Shown here one piece after another: positions 55,002 through 63,741 of a DNA stretch of 64,000 nucleotides (within the stretch, counting starts at the first letter, position 1; the number at the start of each line of letters is the position of its first letter). Source of the DNA: Nocardia altamirensis NBRC 108246 (GTDB taxonomy: Bacteria > Actinomycetota > Actinomycetes > Mycobacteriales > Mycobacteriaceae). The notes under the pieces are model-generated. The model had not been told where the DNA came from, searched no databases, and was given only the letters and a program-made list of their open reading frames with translations. The position numbers and the translations under genes were made by a program. The stretch lies in contig NZ_BDAY01000009.1 of assembly GCF_001612685.1 (NCBI RefSeq), positions 124,001-188,000 on the forward strand, written 5' to 3'.

Positions 55002-55865
55002 CTACGGGACCAGCGGCCGCACCTCCTCGGCGATGAAGCGCACGAACCCTTCGGGATCCGGCTCGTCGGCGGTCGGCAGCACCACCACGGTGTCCGCGCC
55101 CGCCTCGGCAAGCCGGATCACCGCGGCGGCAACGTCTTTCGCGTCGCCTGCGACGCCTGCGCCCGGCGCGTGCTTCGGCGTCCGCGCCGCGGCCAGCCGC
55201 GCCTCGGCGTCCGGACCGGTGACCGCAAGCAGATTCGCGACGACCACGTGCTCGTCGGTGCGCCCGGCCGCGGCCCGTCCCTCGTCGATCAACGCCTTGG
55301 CGGCACGCACACCGTCCGCGTCCACGATCGAATCCAGCAGCGTCCCGTCCGCATGCGAGCCACACAGCCGAATCGAGCGCGGTCCCTGCGCACCGGCGTA
55401 GATTCTCGCGGGCGCGAGCGGCGGCCAGTCCAGCGCCACCTGGTCCAGCCGCACATAGCGACCCTCGGTGCTGACCTGTTCGCCGGCGAGCAGCGCACGC
55501 AGCGCGGTCAGATACTCGCCGAGCAGCGTGACCGGCGAGTCCACCCGCGCACCGACCTGCCCCATCCAGTCCTGCACGCCGTGCCCGACACCGAGCAGCA
55601 CCCGATCCGGGAACAACCGGTGCAGCGTTGCCGTCTCCATCGCGGTGAGCGCCACGTTGCGCAGCGGCACCGGGAGCAGCCCGATGCCGACGTGCACCCG
55701 CTCGGTCCACGCCAATGCCGCTGCGGCGCTGGCGATCCCGCTTTCCAGGAAACAGTCCTCCCACAACCACAGCTGTTCGAGTCCGGCCGCGTCGGCGACC
55801 CTGGCCACCGCGCGCAGCCGCTCCGGGGGATTCTGTGGACGAAAGACAGCGCCGAGAACAGTCAT
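55002..55865 (-). CDS. LLM class (F420-dependent-type) oxidoreductase
   Basis: 287 residues from ATG 55865. This is a luciferase-like barrel: GAVFRPQNPPERLRAVARVADAAGLEQLWLWEDCF at the start, VGIGLLPVPLRNV, and RVLLGVGHGVQDWMGQVG. Cofactor F420 is common for such proteins in mycolic actinobacteria. The substrate is unknown. It is convergent with the PPK2 gene and divergent from the DsbA gene. Confidence 0.87.
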   Translation of the reverse strand: MTVLGAVFRPQNPPERLRAVARVADAAGLEQLWLWEDCFLESGIASAAAALAWTERVHVGIGLLPVPLRNVALTAMETATLHRLFPDRVLLGVGHGVQDWMGQVGARVDSPVTLLGEYLTALRALLAGEQVSTEGRYVRLDQVALDWPPLAPARIYAGAQGPRSIRLCGSHADGTLLDSIVDADGVRAAKALIDEGRAAAGRTDEHVVVANLLAVTGPDAEARLAAARTPKHAPGAGVAGDAKDVAAAVIRLAEAGADTVVVLPTADEPDPEGFVRFIAEEVRPLVP

Positions 55866-56045
55866 CGGCCATTCCTACCCGGGCGGTCCGACAACCGCGA
55901 CCGGCGTCGCGCCCGAAATTTCGGAATCTCTCAGGTTCACCCGTGATGATATGGCCGTGGCCCGACCACGCGGAGTCGGGTTTACGGCTCTACGATCGTG
56001 GCGGCAGATACCGGCTAGTCGAGCGAAAGGCGTGGTGAACGCACG

Positions 56046-56819
56046 GTGAGCAAGAACCCGGGTGGGAAGAAGAACCCGCTGCTGGCGGCGAACAAGGCCG
56101 AACGCAACCGCAAGATCCTGATCCAGGTGGCCGTCGCCGCCGTCTTGATCGCACTCATCGCGGGCATCGGCATCGGCATCGCGGCCAAGAAGGCCAAGCG
56201 GGACGACCCGGGTCCGACCCCGTCGATCCCGGCGGCCGCGAACCCGAGCCCCGACGCCATCACCGGCACCATCACCGACAAGGGCGCGATCCGCATCGGC
56301 AAGGCCGGCGCGAAGGTCACCGTCCGGGTCGTCGCCGACCTGCAGTGCCCCGCGTGCAAGGGCTTCGAGGCCGCCAACGCCCAGGTCCTCGACGACGTGG
56401 TGAAGAACGGAACGGCCGCGGTCGAATACGACGTGATCGCGTTCCTGGACAAGGCCTCGACCACGCGCTACTCGACGCGCGCGGCGAACGCGTCCTACTG
56501 CGTCGCCGAAGCGGATCCGACCAAGTACCAGGCCTGGGTGGCCAGGATGTTCGCACAGCAGCCCGCCGAGGGCGGCGCAGGCCTGCCGAACGACAAGCTG
56601 GTCCAGATCGCGAAGGAAGCGGGCTACCCGGACTCGGTGGCCAACTGCATCACGGATGTGAAGTACGACAAGTACATCCAGTCCCACACCGACGAGGTGC
56701 TGAAGAGCGGCATCCAGTCGACGCCGTCGGTGTTCGTCAACGGTAAGGCGCTGACGAGCCAGGAGGTGTTCGGGCAAGGCGCGATCGCTCCCGCGATCGC
56801 CGCCGCCGCGGCCCAGTGA
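56046..56819 (+). CDS. Membrane-anchored DsbA-like thioredoxin-fold protein
   Basis: 257 residues from GTG 56046. A basic N-terminus and one transmembrane helix (residues about 24-46) place the rest outside. The DsbA core has CPAC at 101-104 in ADLQCPACKGF and a cis-Pro loop in STPSVFVNGK. It introduces disulfides into exported proteins. The VKOR gene overlaps its stop by 4 bases. Confidence 0.9.
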   Translation: MSKNPGGKKNPLLAANKAERNRKILIQVAVAAVLIALIAGIGIGIAAKKAKRDDPGPTPSIPAAANPSPDAITGTITDKGAIRIGKAGAKVTVRVVADLQCPACKGFEAANAQVLDDVVKNGTAAVEYDVIAFLDKASTTRYSTRAANASYCVAEADPTKYQAWVARMFAQQPAEGGAGLPNDKLVQIAKEAGYPDSVANCITDVKYDKYIQSHTDEVLKSGIQSTPSVFVNGKALTSQEVFGQGAIAPAIAAAAAQ

Positions 56820-57382
56820 GCATCGCCCCGCCCCGGACCGCCTGGGTATTACTCCTCGGCGGCCTGCTCGGCTGGCTGGCCGCGGTCGCGCTGACCGTCG
56901 AACGGTTCAAGCTGTTCACCGACCCCGGCTACACCCCGTCGTGCAGCATCAACCCGATCCTGTCCTGTGGATCGGTGATGGTGACCAAACAGGCAGCGGT
57001 CTTCGGGTTCCCGAACCCGCTGATCGGCATCGTCGGCTTCTCCGTTGTGGTCACGCTCGGCGTGCTCTCGGTGGCCGGGGTGGGGTTTCCGCGCTGGATC
57101 TGGGGCGGTCTGTGGCTCGGCACCGTCGCAGGCATCGGGTTCATCGGCTGGCTGATCTTCCAGAGCCTCTACCGGATCAATGCGCTGTGCCCGTACTGCA
57201 TGGTGGTGTGGGCGATCATGACACCGCTGTTCGCGGTGATCACCGATCAGCTCTGGGGCAACTCACCAGGCCCGCTCAGGGTGCTCGCGGAGTGGCGGTG
57301 GACGCTGGTCGCGCTGTTCTACGCGGTGGTGCTGCTGCTGATCTTCCTGCGCTTCCAGGATTACTGGCTCTCGCTGTTCTAG
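56816..57382 (+). CDS. Vitamin K epoxide reductase (VKOR) family protein
   Basis: 188 residues from GTG 56816. Five likely membrane helices are present. The active-site pair CPYC is at residues 125-128 and the shuttle cysteines are Cys43 and Cys51, as in bacterial VKOR. It reoxidises DsbA and passes electrons to menaquinone, replacing DsbB in actinobacteria. The pairing with DsbA is complete here. Its TAG stop overlaps the TAG of the convergent protease (shared CTAG). Confidence 0.92.
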   Translation: MSIAPPRTAWVLLLGGLLGWLAAVALTVERFKLFTDPGYTPSCSINPILSCGSVMVTKQAAVFGFPNPLIGIVGFSVVVTLGVLSVAGVGFPRWIWGGLWLGTVAGIGFIGWLIFQSLYRINALCPYCMVVWAIMTPLFAVITDQLWGNSPGPLRVLAEWRWTLVALFYAVVLLLIFLRFQDYWLSLF

Positions 57383-58467
57383 TTCGGCGTGCCCGCCGCG
57401 AGCACGATCGTCACCGTGCGGCGGGCGCCTGACGTGTCGACGACATCGAGTTGAATCGTGTCGGCGGGCTTGTGCACGTTGATCGCGGCGTGCAATGCCC
57501 GCGCCGAGGTGATCGAGCGACCGTCCACCGAGGTGATCACCTCGCCACCGGTGAGCCCGGCGGCATAGGCGGGCAGCCCGTAGATCGCCAGATCAATCCG
57601 CGCCCCACCGGTTTTCGCGTCGGAGGTCAGCACGCCGAGCGTCGCGGTCGGCCCGATGTGCACGGTGTCGGTCGGCGTGCCTGCCCGGATCTGGTCGACC
57701 ACCCGCATCGCGGCGTCGATCGGCACCGCGTAGCCGTTCGGCGGCCTGCCCGCCGAGCGCGCCGGATCACCCGACGCCGCGGCGATGACGCCGATCACCG
57801 CGCCGGTCCGATCGGCGAGCGCACCGCCGGATTGGCCGGAGGTGACCGCCGCGGCCACCTCGAGCATTCCGGTGAGCGGTTTACGGGACAGGTCGGCGGA
57901 ATTGAGCGCGACGATGGTGCTGTCCAGATCGGTGATGGTGCCCTGGATCCCGGTCGGCGTGCCGCCGACCCCGCCCGCGTTGCCGATCGCCATCACCTCG
58001 TCGCGCACCCGCACATCGGCCGAGCTGCCGATCCGTGCGGTGGCCAGCTCGGCCGCGCCGGTCAGCGCGAGCAGCGCGATATCGATGCTGGCGTCGTAGC
58101 CGAGCACGACGGCGTCGTAGTCGCGCCCGTTGCCGACGTCGGTGACGGTCACCGTGTCCGCGCCTTTGACCACGTGGTGGCTGGTCAGCACCTGCCCGTC
58201 CGCGGTGAGCACGATGCCGGAGCCTGCGGCGCCGAGGCCGAACGGCTTGGTCGAGGCGCTGATGTCCACCATGGCCGGGTCGATCACGGCCGCGACGGCG
58301 ATCGGATCCAGCGGTGGCGGGGCAGGCGCGATGATCGGGGCAACGGCGTCACCGGACCCGAGCGGCCAACCCGGCAATTCACCCCGGTAGCCGAGGAATC
58401 CGGCCACTGCTAGCAGCGCGGCGACGATCATCGCCAGCGCGCGCCCCCCGGACCGTTCGTCAGTCAT
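57379..58467 (-). CDS. HtrA-like trypsin-fold serine protease with PDZ domain
   Basis: 362 residues from ATG 58467. The N-terminal transmembrane helix is about residues 10-26. Catalytic residues appear as His98 (TSHHVVKG), Asp129 (YDASIDIALLAL) and Ser213 (TSGQSGGAL). A C-terminal PDZ (LPAYAAGLTGGEVITSVDG) ends the protein. It would degrade or process exported proteins at the membrane. It neighbours the disulfide-forming pair, a sensible grouping for envelope protein quality. Confidence 0.9.
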   Translation of the reverse strand: MTDERSGGRALAMIVAALLAVAGFLGYRGELPGWPLGSGDAVAPIIAPAPPPLDPIAVAAVIDPAMVDISASTKPFGLGAAGSGIVLTADGQVLTSHHVVKGADTVTVTDVGNGRDYDAVVLGYDASIDIALLALTGAAELATARIGSSADVRVRDEVMAIGNAGGVGGTPTGIQGTITDLDSTIVALNSADLSRKPLTGMLEVAAAVTSGQSGGALADRTGAVIGVIAAASGDPARSAGRPPNGYAVPIDAAMRVVDQIRAGTPTDTVHIGPTATLGVLTSDAKTGGARIDLAIYGLPAYAAGLTGGEVITSVDGRSITSARALHAAINVHKPADTIQLDVVDTSGARRTVTIVLAAGTPN

Positions 58468-58632
58468 GCTCTCCGCCTCGGTACAGCCTGCGAATTCCAT
58501 TGTGGCCGGAGATCTTCACCGTAGATCGAAAACCGGCCGGATCAGGGCGTAGGCTGCGGATACGCCCCGGGCACCGCAGCCCTTTTGAGTCATTCTTGCC
58601 AAGTTGTGCCATTCAGAGGTAGGCATGTATTC

Positions 58633-59685
58633 ATGACACCAGCTGCCGCGTACGCCCTAGCCGCCCCTGACGGCGCGTTCGAGAAGGTGACCATCGAGCG
58701 CCGCGACCTCGGCCCGCAGGATGTGCTCATCGACATCAAGTACGCGGGGATCTGCCACTCCGATATCCACACCGCCCGCGACGAGTGGGGCGGCACCAAA
58801 TATCCGGTGGTGCCAGGCCACGAGATAGCGGGCCTGGTCGCCGCGGTCGGCTCGGCGGTGTCCAAGTACCAGGTCGGCGATCGGGTCGGGGTCGGCTGCA
58901 TGGTCAACTCCTGCGGCGTGTGCGGGCCCTGCCTGGCCGACGAGGAGCAGTACTGCACCAAGGGCGCGACGATGACCTACAACACGCCCGTCGACCCGTC
59001 GGTCCAGCCCGACGGATACACGATGGGCGGCTATTCGACGCAGATCGTGGTGACCGAGGACTTCGTCGTCGGCATCCCCGAGGGCATCGGGCTCGATGTG
59101 GCCGCGCCGCTGCTGTGCGCAGGCGTCACGCTGTTCTCGCCGCTGCGGCACTGGAACGCCGGGCCTGGCAAGAAGGTCGCGATCATCGGCATGGGCGGGC
59201 TCGGGCATGTCGGGGTGAAGATCGCCGCGGCGCTCGGCGCCGAGGTCACCGTGCTCAGCCACTCGCTGAGCAAGCAGGAAGACGGCAAGATGTTCGGCGC
59301 GAGTCACTACTACGCGACCAGCGACAAGCAGACCTTCCGCGACCTGCGCGGCTCGTTCGACCTGATCCTCAACACCGTCTCGGCGGACCTGCCGATCGAC
59401 AGCTACCTGCGGCTGCTGAATCTGGACGGCACCCTGGTGATCCTCGGCCTGCCCGAGCAGCCGATGAGCATCAAACCGTTCACCATCGCCGGATACCGGC
59501 GTTCGCTGGCTGGCTCGATGATCGGCGGCATCGCGCAGACCCAGGAGATGCTGAACTTCTGCGCCGAGCACGGCATCGGTGCGGAGATCGAGGTGATCTC
59601 CGCCGACGAGATCGACGGCGCGTACGACCGCGTGGTCGCCAGCGACGTCCGCTACCGCTTCGTCATCGACGTCTCCACTATCTGA
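58633..59685 (+). CDS. Zinc-dependent alcohol dehydrogenase, NADP type (AdhC-like)
   Basis: 350 residues from ATG 58633. The MDR features are [15 protein letters not shown] with zinc-ligand Cys41, GHE at about 62-64, a structural-zinc block ([15 protein letters not shown]), and the cofactor loop [13 protein letters not shown]. It resembles cinnamyl-alcohol-dehydrogenase-like enzymes such as mycobacterial AdhC, which oxidise or reduce alcohols and aldehydes. The physiological substrate is unknown. Confidence 0.91.
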   Translation: MTPAAAYALAAPDGAFEKVTIERRDLGPQDVLIDIKYAGICHSDIHTARDEWGGTKYPVVPGHEIAGLVAAVGSAVSKYQVGDRVGVGCMVNSCGVCGPCLADEEQYCTKGATMTYNTPVDPSVQPDGYTMGGYSTQIVVTEDFVVGIPEGIGLDVAAPLLCAGVTLFSPLRHWNAGPGKKVAIIGMGGLGHVGVKIAAALGAEVTVLSHSLSKQEDGKMFGASHYYATSDKQTFRDLRGSFDLILNTVSADLPIDSYLRLLNLDGTLVILGLPEQPMSIKPFTIAGYRRSLAGSMIGGIAQTQEMLNFCAEHGIGAEIEVISADEIDGAYDRVVASDVRYRFVIDVSTI

Positions 59686-59769
59686 CTGGAGACCTCGGCT
59701 GCGAGCCAGCCGATTTCGCCGGGCAGCCGAATACGCGGTGCGACGCGCCAATGTGGGTACGTTGACGAG

Positions 59770-60987
59770 GTGGCCTCGGATGAAGACGACAACGCAACAC
59801 GGCCCACCGATGCGCAGGCGGCACCCGTCGGCGACGCCGTGCTCACCGCGGAGATGACGAGCGCCCCGCCGCCGTGGCTGCTGCGGGCTTTCCTGCTCGC
59901 CGCGGCGACGGTGGCCGGGCTGTTCGCGGGCTTCTGGGCGCTGACCAGGCTCCAAGGCCTGCTCACCATTCTGCTGGTCTCGCTGTTTCTCGCGTTCGCC
60001 ATCGAGCCTGCGGTGAACTGGCTCGCGCGGCGCGGGATGAAGCGCGGGCCCGCCACCGGGGTGGTCTTTCTCGTGGTGATCGCGGTCGTCGTCGCCTTCT
60101 TCTGGACGCTCGGCTCGTTGCTCGTCGATCAGGTCACCACCCTGGTCAACAATGCGCCGCAATATGCCGACCAAGGGATCGACTGGATCAATCGCACCTT
60201 CAAGACGAACCTGTCCGGCACCGATCTCGAGAAATACACCAGCAATTGGAGCAAGTACCTCGAAGGCGCCGCCGGAAACGCCTGGGACATCGGCACCCGG
60301 ACGGTCAGCGTGGTCTTCCAGTCCCTCGGCATCCTGCTGTTCACCTACTACTTCGCCGCCGACGGCCCGCGTTTCCGCAACGCCGTGTGCTCGCTGCTGC
60401 CGCCGCGCAAGCAGCGACATGTGTTGCGCGCCTGGGACATCGCGGTGGAGAAGACCGGCGGCTACATCTACTCGCGCGGATTGCTCGCCCTCGCTTCGAC
60501 CATCGCGCACTATGTGGCGCTGCGGGTGCTCGATGTGCCGTCGGCGTTCGCACTCGCGCTCTGGGTCGGCGTTGTCTCGCAGTTCATTCCGACCGTCGGC
60601 ACCTACCTGGCCGGCGCACTGCCGATCATCGTTGCGCTGGTGCACAGCCCGTCCGACGCGCTGTGGATCCTCGGCTTCATCGTGCTGTACCAGCAGTTCG
60701 AAAACTATGTGCTGCAACCGAGAATCACCGCGACCACCCTGGACATGCATCCTGCCGTCGCCTTCGGCGCGGTGCTGGCAGGCGCCGCGCTACTCGGTGC
60801 GACCGGCGCCTTGCTCGCCATTCCGGTCACCGCGACCGTTCAGGCCTTCGCCGGGGCCTACATCCGGCGCTACGAGGTGCACGACCCGGACGTGCCGCTG
60901 CCGCCTGCGCCGCCGAAGCCGCATCGAAAGTGGGCACGCCAGATGACCATTCGGTTCACCGGGACCGAGCCGCCGAAGGGCGAGTAG
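59770..60987 (+). CDS. AI-2E family (PerM-like) transporter
   Basis: 405 residues from GTG 59770. An acidic N-terminus is followed by paired helices (FLLAAATVAGLFAGFWAL; LLTILLVSLFLAFAIEPAVNWLARRG), a large loop, then further helices (VALRVLDVPSAFALALWVGVVSQFIPTVGTYLAGALP). This is the PerM/AI-2E exporter pattern with about eight helices. The cargo is unknown. Its last 32 bp overlap the 3' end of the convergent acyltransferase. Confidence 0.87.
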   Translation: MASDEDDNATRPTDAQAAPVGDAVLTAEMTSAPPPWLLRAFLLAAATVAGLFAGFWALTRLQGLLTILLVSLFLAFAIEPAVNWLARRGMKRGPATGVVFLVVIAVVVAFFWTLGSLLVDQVTTLVNNAPQYADQGIDWINRTFKTNLSGTDLEKYTSNWSKYLEGAAGNAWDIGTRTVSVVFQSLGILLFTYYFAADGPRFRNAVCSLLPPRKQRHVLRAWDIAVEKTGGYIYSRGLLALASTIAHYVALRVLDVPSAFALALWVGVVSQFIPTVGTYLAGALPIIVALVHSPSDALWILGFIVLYQQFENYVLQPRITATTLDMHPAVAFGAVLAGAALLGATGALLAIPVTATVQAFAGAYIRRYEVHDPDVPLPPAPPKPHRKWARQMTIRFTGTEPPKGE

Positions 60988-62281
60988 TCGCGTAGCGGCG
61001 GAGCTGGGCGAGCAGGGCCAGCGCGATCTTGCCCATGGTCGCGCGGCTGTAGTACGCGGTGTCGTACTCGACCTGGACGGTGAGCCGGTCGCCGACGGTG
61101 AAGATGGTGAGCTTCGGCGGCATGCCGGGGCCCATCGCAGAGATATCGTCACGGACGTGGCGCAGCCCCTGCGGCATCGAATGCGCAGGCAGGCGACCGA
61201 TATTGGATATCGCAAGGGTGGGCGCGGCGGCGAACAAGGCCGCCGTCCCCGGGTCGTGTGCGCGCTGGGCGGCAAGCAGGAATCGGCCCGCTTCCTGCCG
61301 ATCCCGCGCGTCCTGCATGGCCGCGGTCACCAACCGGCCGAGGTCGAGCGGGCTGTGTTCCGGATCGACCAGCATCGGCGTGCCGACACCGGACGCGCAG
61401 TTCACCATCGTGCTTGCGGGCAACGGCGGCACCAGCTCGCCGCGCACGTCGACGGCGTGGCCGCAGAGCATCGGCAGCGGTCCCGTCTCCGGCGCGAGCT
61501 GGGTGCGGAACGCGACCACTGCGGCACCGGTGAGCAGGCTGTTGACCGACATGTCGTGCGCACGCGCGGTAGCGACCAGCGCGTCGGTTTCCCTGGTGTC
61601 CAACTCGATGCGCTGCACGGCGAACCGGCCGAGCGGGTCGTTGCCGACACCGTCGCCGTCGTGCGGCAGTGTGCGCGGCGCGGACTCCGGCCCCATCATC
61701 GCCGCGCCTGCGCGGACGAACTCCAGGAACTCGTCGACGTCTGTGCTCGAAATAACCTCCGCGAGTTGGGTATCCATTGCTTCGGGAGCGGTCTGATCCG
61801 AATCATCTTGCGGTAGTAGGTTTCCCGCTGAATGCGCGGTGTAGCGCTGCCACAGCTGACCGAGCAGCGCGAAACCGGATCTGCCGTCGGAGATTCCGTG
61901 ATGGATCACGAGCACGAGGCGTTCGCGCTCGCCGTCGCGCAGCAGGTGCGCGCGAAAGAGCCCGTCGGCCCAATCCCTCGGCCCGTTCACGAGATTCAGG
62001 TAGGCGGCCTCGTCGCCATCGGTGATGTCCAGGCGAGGCCGGTACTCGTCATCGCGGTCGAAGTAATGCGCGCCGTCGGCAGCGGTGACCACCCGGCTGC
62101 GCAGCAGCGGATGTGCGGCGGCGAGCTCGTCGAGCACCCGGCGCAGGATCTGGACGTCGATGCCGCCGTGCACGGTGGAGCCGAGATACAGCGGCATGCC
62201 GCCGGTGGGGACGCTGCCGAGCTTGGTGCCGGTGCCGAAGTAGGTGCTTTCGAACGGGGAAAGAGGGCGTTGCGTGGTCAT
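60956..62281 (-). CDS. PapA-like condensation-domain acyltransferase
   Basis: 441 residues from ATG 62281. The acyltransferase HHxxxDG motif is VIHHGISDG (His127, His128, Asp132). RPLSPFESTYFGTGT starts a WES/PapA5-like N-lobe, and a later LAISNIGRLP segment fits the second lobe. The mycobacterial relative PapA5 esterifies phthiocerol with mycocerosic acids. No PDIM synthase genes are here, so the product is unknown. It is divergent from a TetR gene and shares its palindromic promoter. Confidence 0.82.
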   Translation of the reverse strand: MTTQRPLSPFESTYFGTGTKLGSVPTGGMPLYLGSTVHGGIDVQILRRVLDELAAAHPLLRSRVVTAADGAHYFDRDDEYRPRLDITDGDEAAYLNLVNGPRDWADGLFRAHLLRDGERERLVLVIHHGISDGRSGFALLGQLWQRYTAHSAGNLLPQDDSDQTAPEAMDTQLAEVISSTDVDEFLEFVRAGAAMMGPESAPRTLPHDGDGVGNDPLGRFAVQRIELDTRETDALVATARAHDMSVNSLLTGAAVVAFRTQLAPETGPLPMLCGHAVDVRGELVPPLPASTMVNCASGVGTPMLVDPEHSPLDLGRLVTAAMQDARDRQEAGRFLLAAQRAHDPGTAALFAAAPTLAISNIGRLPAHSMPQGLRHVRDDISAMGPGMPPKLTIFTVGDRLTVQVEYDTAYYSRATMGKIALALLAQLRRYATTRPSAARSR

Positions 62282-62289
62282 GCCCTCAA

Positions 62290-62329
62290 CATACAGATGT
62301 TTCAAACAACCGTCAGAAACGTATGTATG
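62290..62329. promoter_or_regulatory. Long inverted repeat in the acyltransferase/TetR divergent promoter
   Basis: CATAC-n4-GTTTC at 62290-62303 is mirrored by GAAAC-n4-GTATG at 62316-62329, two 14-nt half-sites around a 12-nt centre. It covers the region just upstream of the acyltransferase start, so the divergent TetR protein is the likely ligand. A second small hairpin (CGGGC-GTAT-GCCCG) is at 62346-62359. Confidence 0.6.
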
Positions 62330-62376
62330 AAACGCTCGTCACAAACGGGCGTATGCCCGACTGCTAAGGTGCGAAG

Positions 62377-62934
62377 GTGGGAACCCGAGACGACCTCCTC
62401 GCCGCGGCCAAGCAGTGCCTTGCCGAACGCGGCTACGCGCGCACCACCGTGCGCGACATCGTGTCCGCCTCCGGCACCAACCTCGCGGCGATCAACTACC
62501 ACTTCGGCACCCGCGACAAGCTGCTCTACCAGGCGATGCTGGAGTCGAGCTCGACTGCGGTGCAGCAGATCCTGGACTCGCTGCCCGCCGAGCACCCCGA
62601 CGATCCGGCCGAGCGGCTGCACGCCTTCCTGCAGCGGCTCACCGACTCGTTCACCACGGACACCGCGCTCTGGTCGGCCAACGCCGAGAGCCTCGTCCAA
62701 GCGCTGCACGCCCCCGATATCCGCACCGAGCTCGGTGCGGCCCAGGGCCGTGCGCGCGCGGGACTTTCCGATCTGTTCGGCGACGAACCGGCCGATCCCG
62801 CCGTCGGCGCCGTGCTGCAGACCATGATCGGCGGGCTGCTCATCCAATGGCTGATCGACCCGGACCACGCACCGACCGCCGACACCATCGTGGCGGGCCT
62901 GCGCGCACTGGCGGAGCGCACCGGCCCCGAGTGA
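62377..62934 (+). CDS. TetR/AcrR-family regulator
   Basis: 185 residues from GTG 62377. The HTH is DLLAAAKQCLAERGYARTTVRDIV through SGTNLAAINYHFGTRDKLLYQAM. The C-terminal domain fits the TetR_C family. It faces the PapA-like gene across a palindromic promoter, so local autorepression and control of that gene are the simplest reading. Confidence 0.9.
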   Translation: MGTRDDLLAAAKQCLAERGYARTTVRDIVSASGTNLAAINYHFGTRDKLLYQAMLESSSTAVQQILDSLPAEHPDDPAERLHAFLQRLTDSFTTDTALWSANAESLVQALHAPDIRTELGAAQGRARAGLSDLFGDEPADPAVGAVLQTMIGGLLIQWLIDPDHAPTADTIVAGLRALAERTGPE

Positions 62935-62991
62935 TCAACTCGCCGACCCGAGATACCGTCGGCGCCAGGACCGATCACCCATGCTGGACCG

Positions 62992-63723
62992 ATGGCGATT
63001 CTGCTGGCGCTGGTGTCGATGTGCTCCACGCTGATCGGTGGGCTCGTCGCTGTACGCATCGGCGACCGCAAACACCTGGTGCTCGGCCTCGCCGCGGGTG
63101 TGATGCTCGGCGTCGTCTTCTTCGATCTGCTGCCCGAGGCGCTGGAACAGTCCGGTCAGCTGATACTCGGGGTGCCCGCCGCGTTGCTCGCCGCGGTCGT
63201 CGGCTTCCTCACCATCCATGTGATCGAGCGCGCGGTCGCCATCCACACCGGCCATGAGCACGAATTCGGCACGCACACACACGGTTTCGAATCGGTCGGA
63301 CTCATTGCCGCGGCAGGCCTGATCTTCCACAGCCTGCTCGACGGCTTCGGTATCGGCCTCGGCTTCCAGGCGGGCGCCACCGTCGGCGCCGCCGTGGCGA
63401 TCGCGGTGATCTCGCACGACTTCGCCGACGGCTTCAACACTTTCACGATCTCGACGCTCTACGGCAACGCCCGCAAGCGGGCGCTGATCCTGCTCGGACT
63501 CGACGCGCTCGCCCCGGTGGTCGGCGCGGTGATCGGCACGCTGATCCGCGTTCCGGACGGGGCGGTCGGCCTCTACCTCGGCTACTTCGCGGGTTTCCTG
63601 CTCTACCTCGCGACCGCCGACATCCTGCCCGAGGCGCACGCCGTGCACCCGTCCCGGCTCACCCTGGCCTGCACGGTGCTCGGCGCAGGCCTCATGCTCA
63701 TCGTCGCCGCATTGAACCACTGA
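62992..63723 (+). CDS. ZIP-family metal transporter
   Basis: 243 residues. Several membrane helices surround a His-rich loop (HTGHEHEFGTHTHG) and the metal-binding helices with HSLLDGFGIGLG and HDFADGFNTFT, the HS-x2-DG / H-x2-DG signature of ZIP proteins. It probably imports zinc or another divalent metal into the cytoplasm. ATG 62992 is used; no strong ribosome-binding site is visible. Confidence 0.9.
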   Translation: MAILLALVSMCSTLIGGLVAVRIGDRKHLVLGLAAGVMLGVVFFDLLPEALEQSGQLILGVPAALLAAVVGFLTIHVIERAVAIHTGHEHEFGTHTHGFESVGLIAAAGLIFHSLLDGFGIGLGFQAGATVGAAVAIAVISHDFADGFNTFTISTLYGNARKRALILLGLDALAPVVGAVIGTLIRVPDGAVGLYLGYFAGFLLYLATADILPEAHAVHPSRLTLACTVLGAGLMLIVAALNH

Positions 63724-63741
63724 GGTTGCGGCACTGCGTGA

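Noticed and set aside
58657..60750. 697-codon minus-strand open frame
   Set aside because: It is antisense to the alcohol dehydrogenase and AI-2E transporter genes and reads as low-complexity Arg/Asp/His/Gln sequence.
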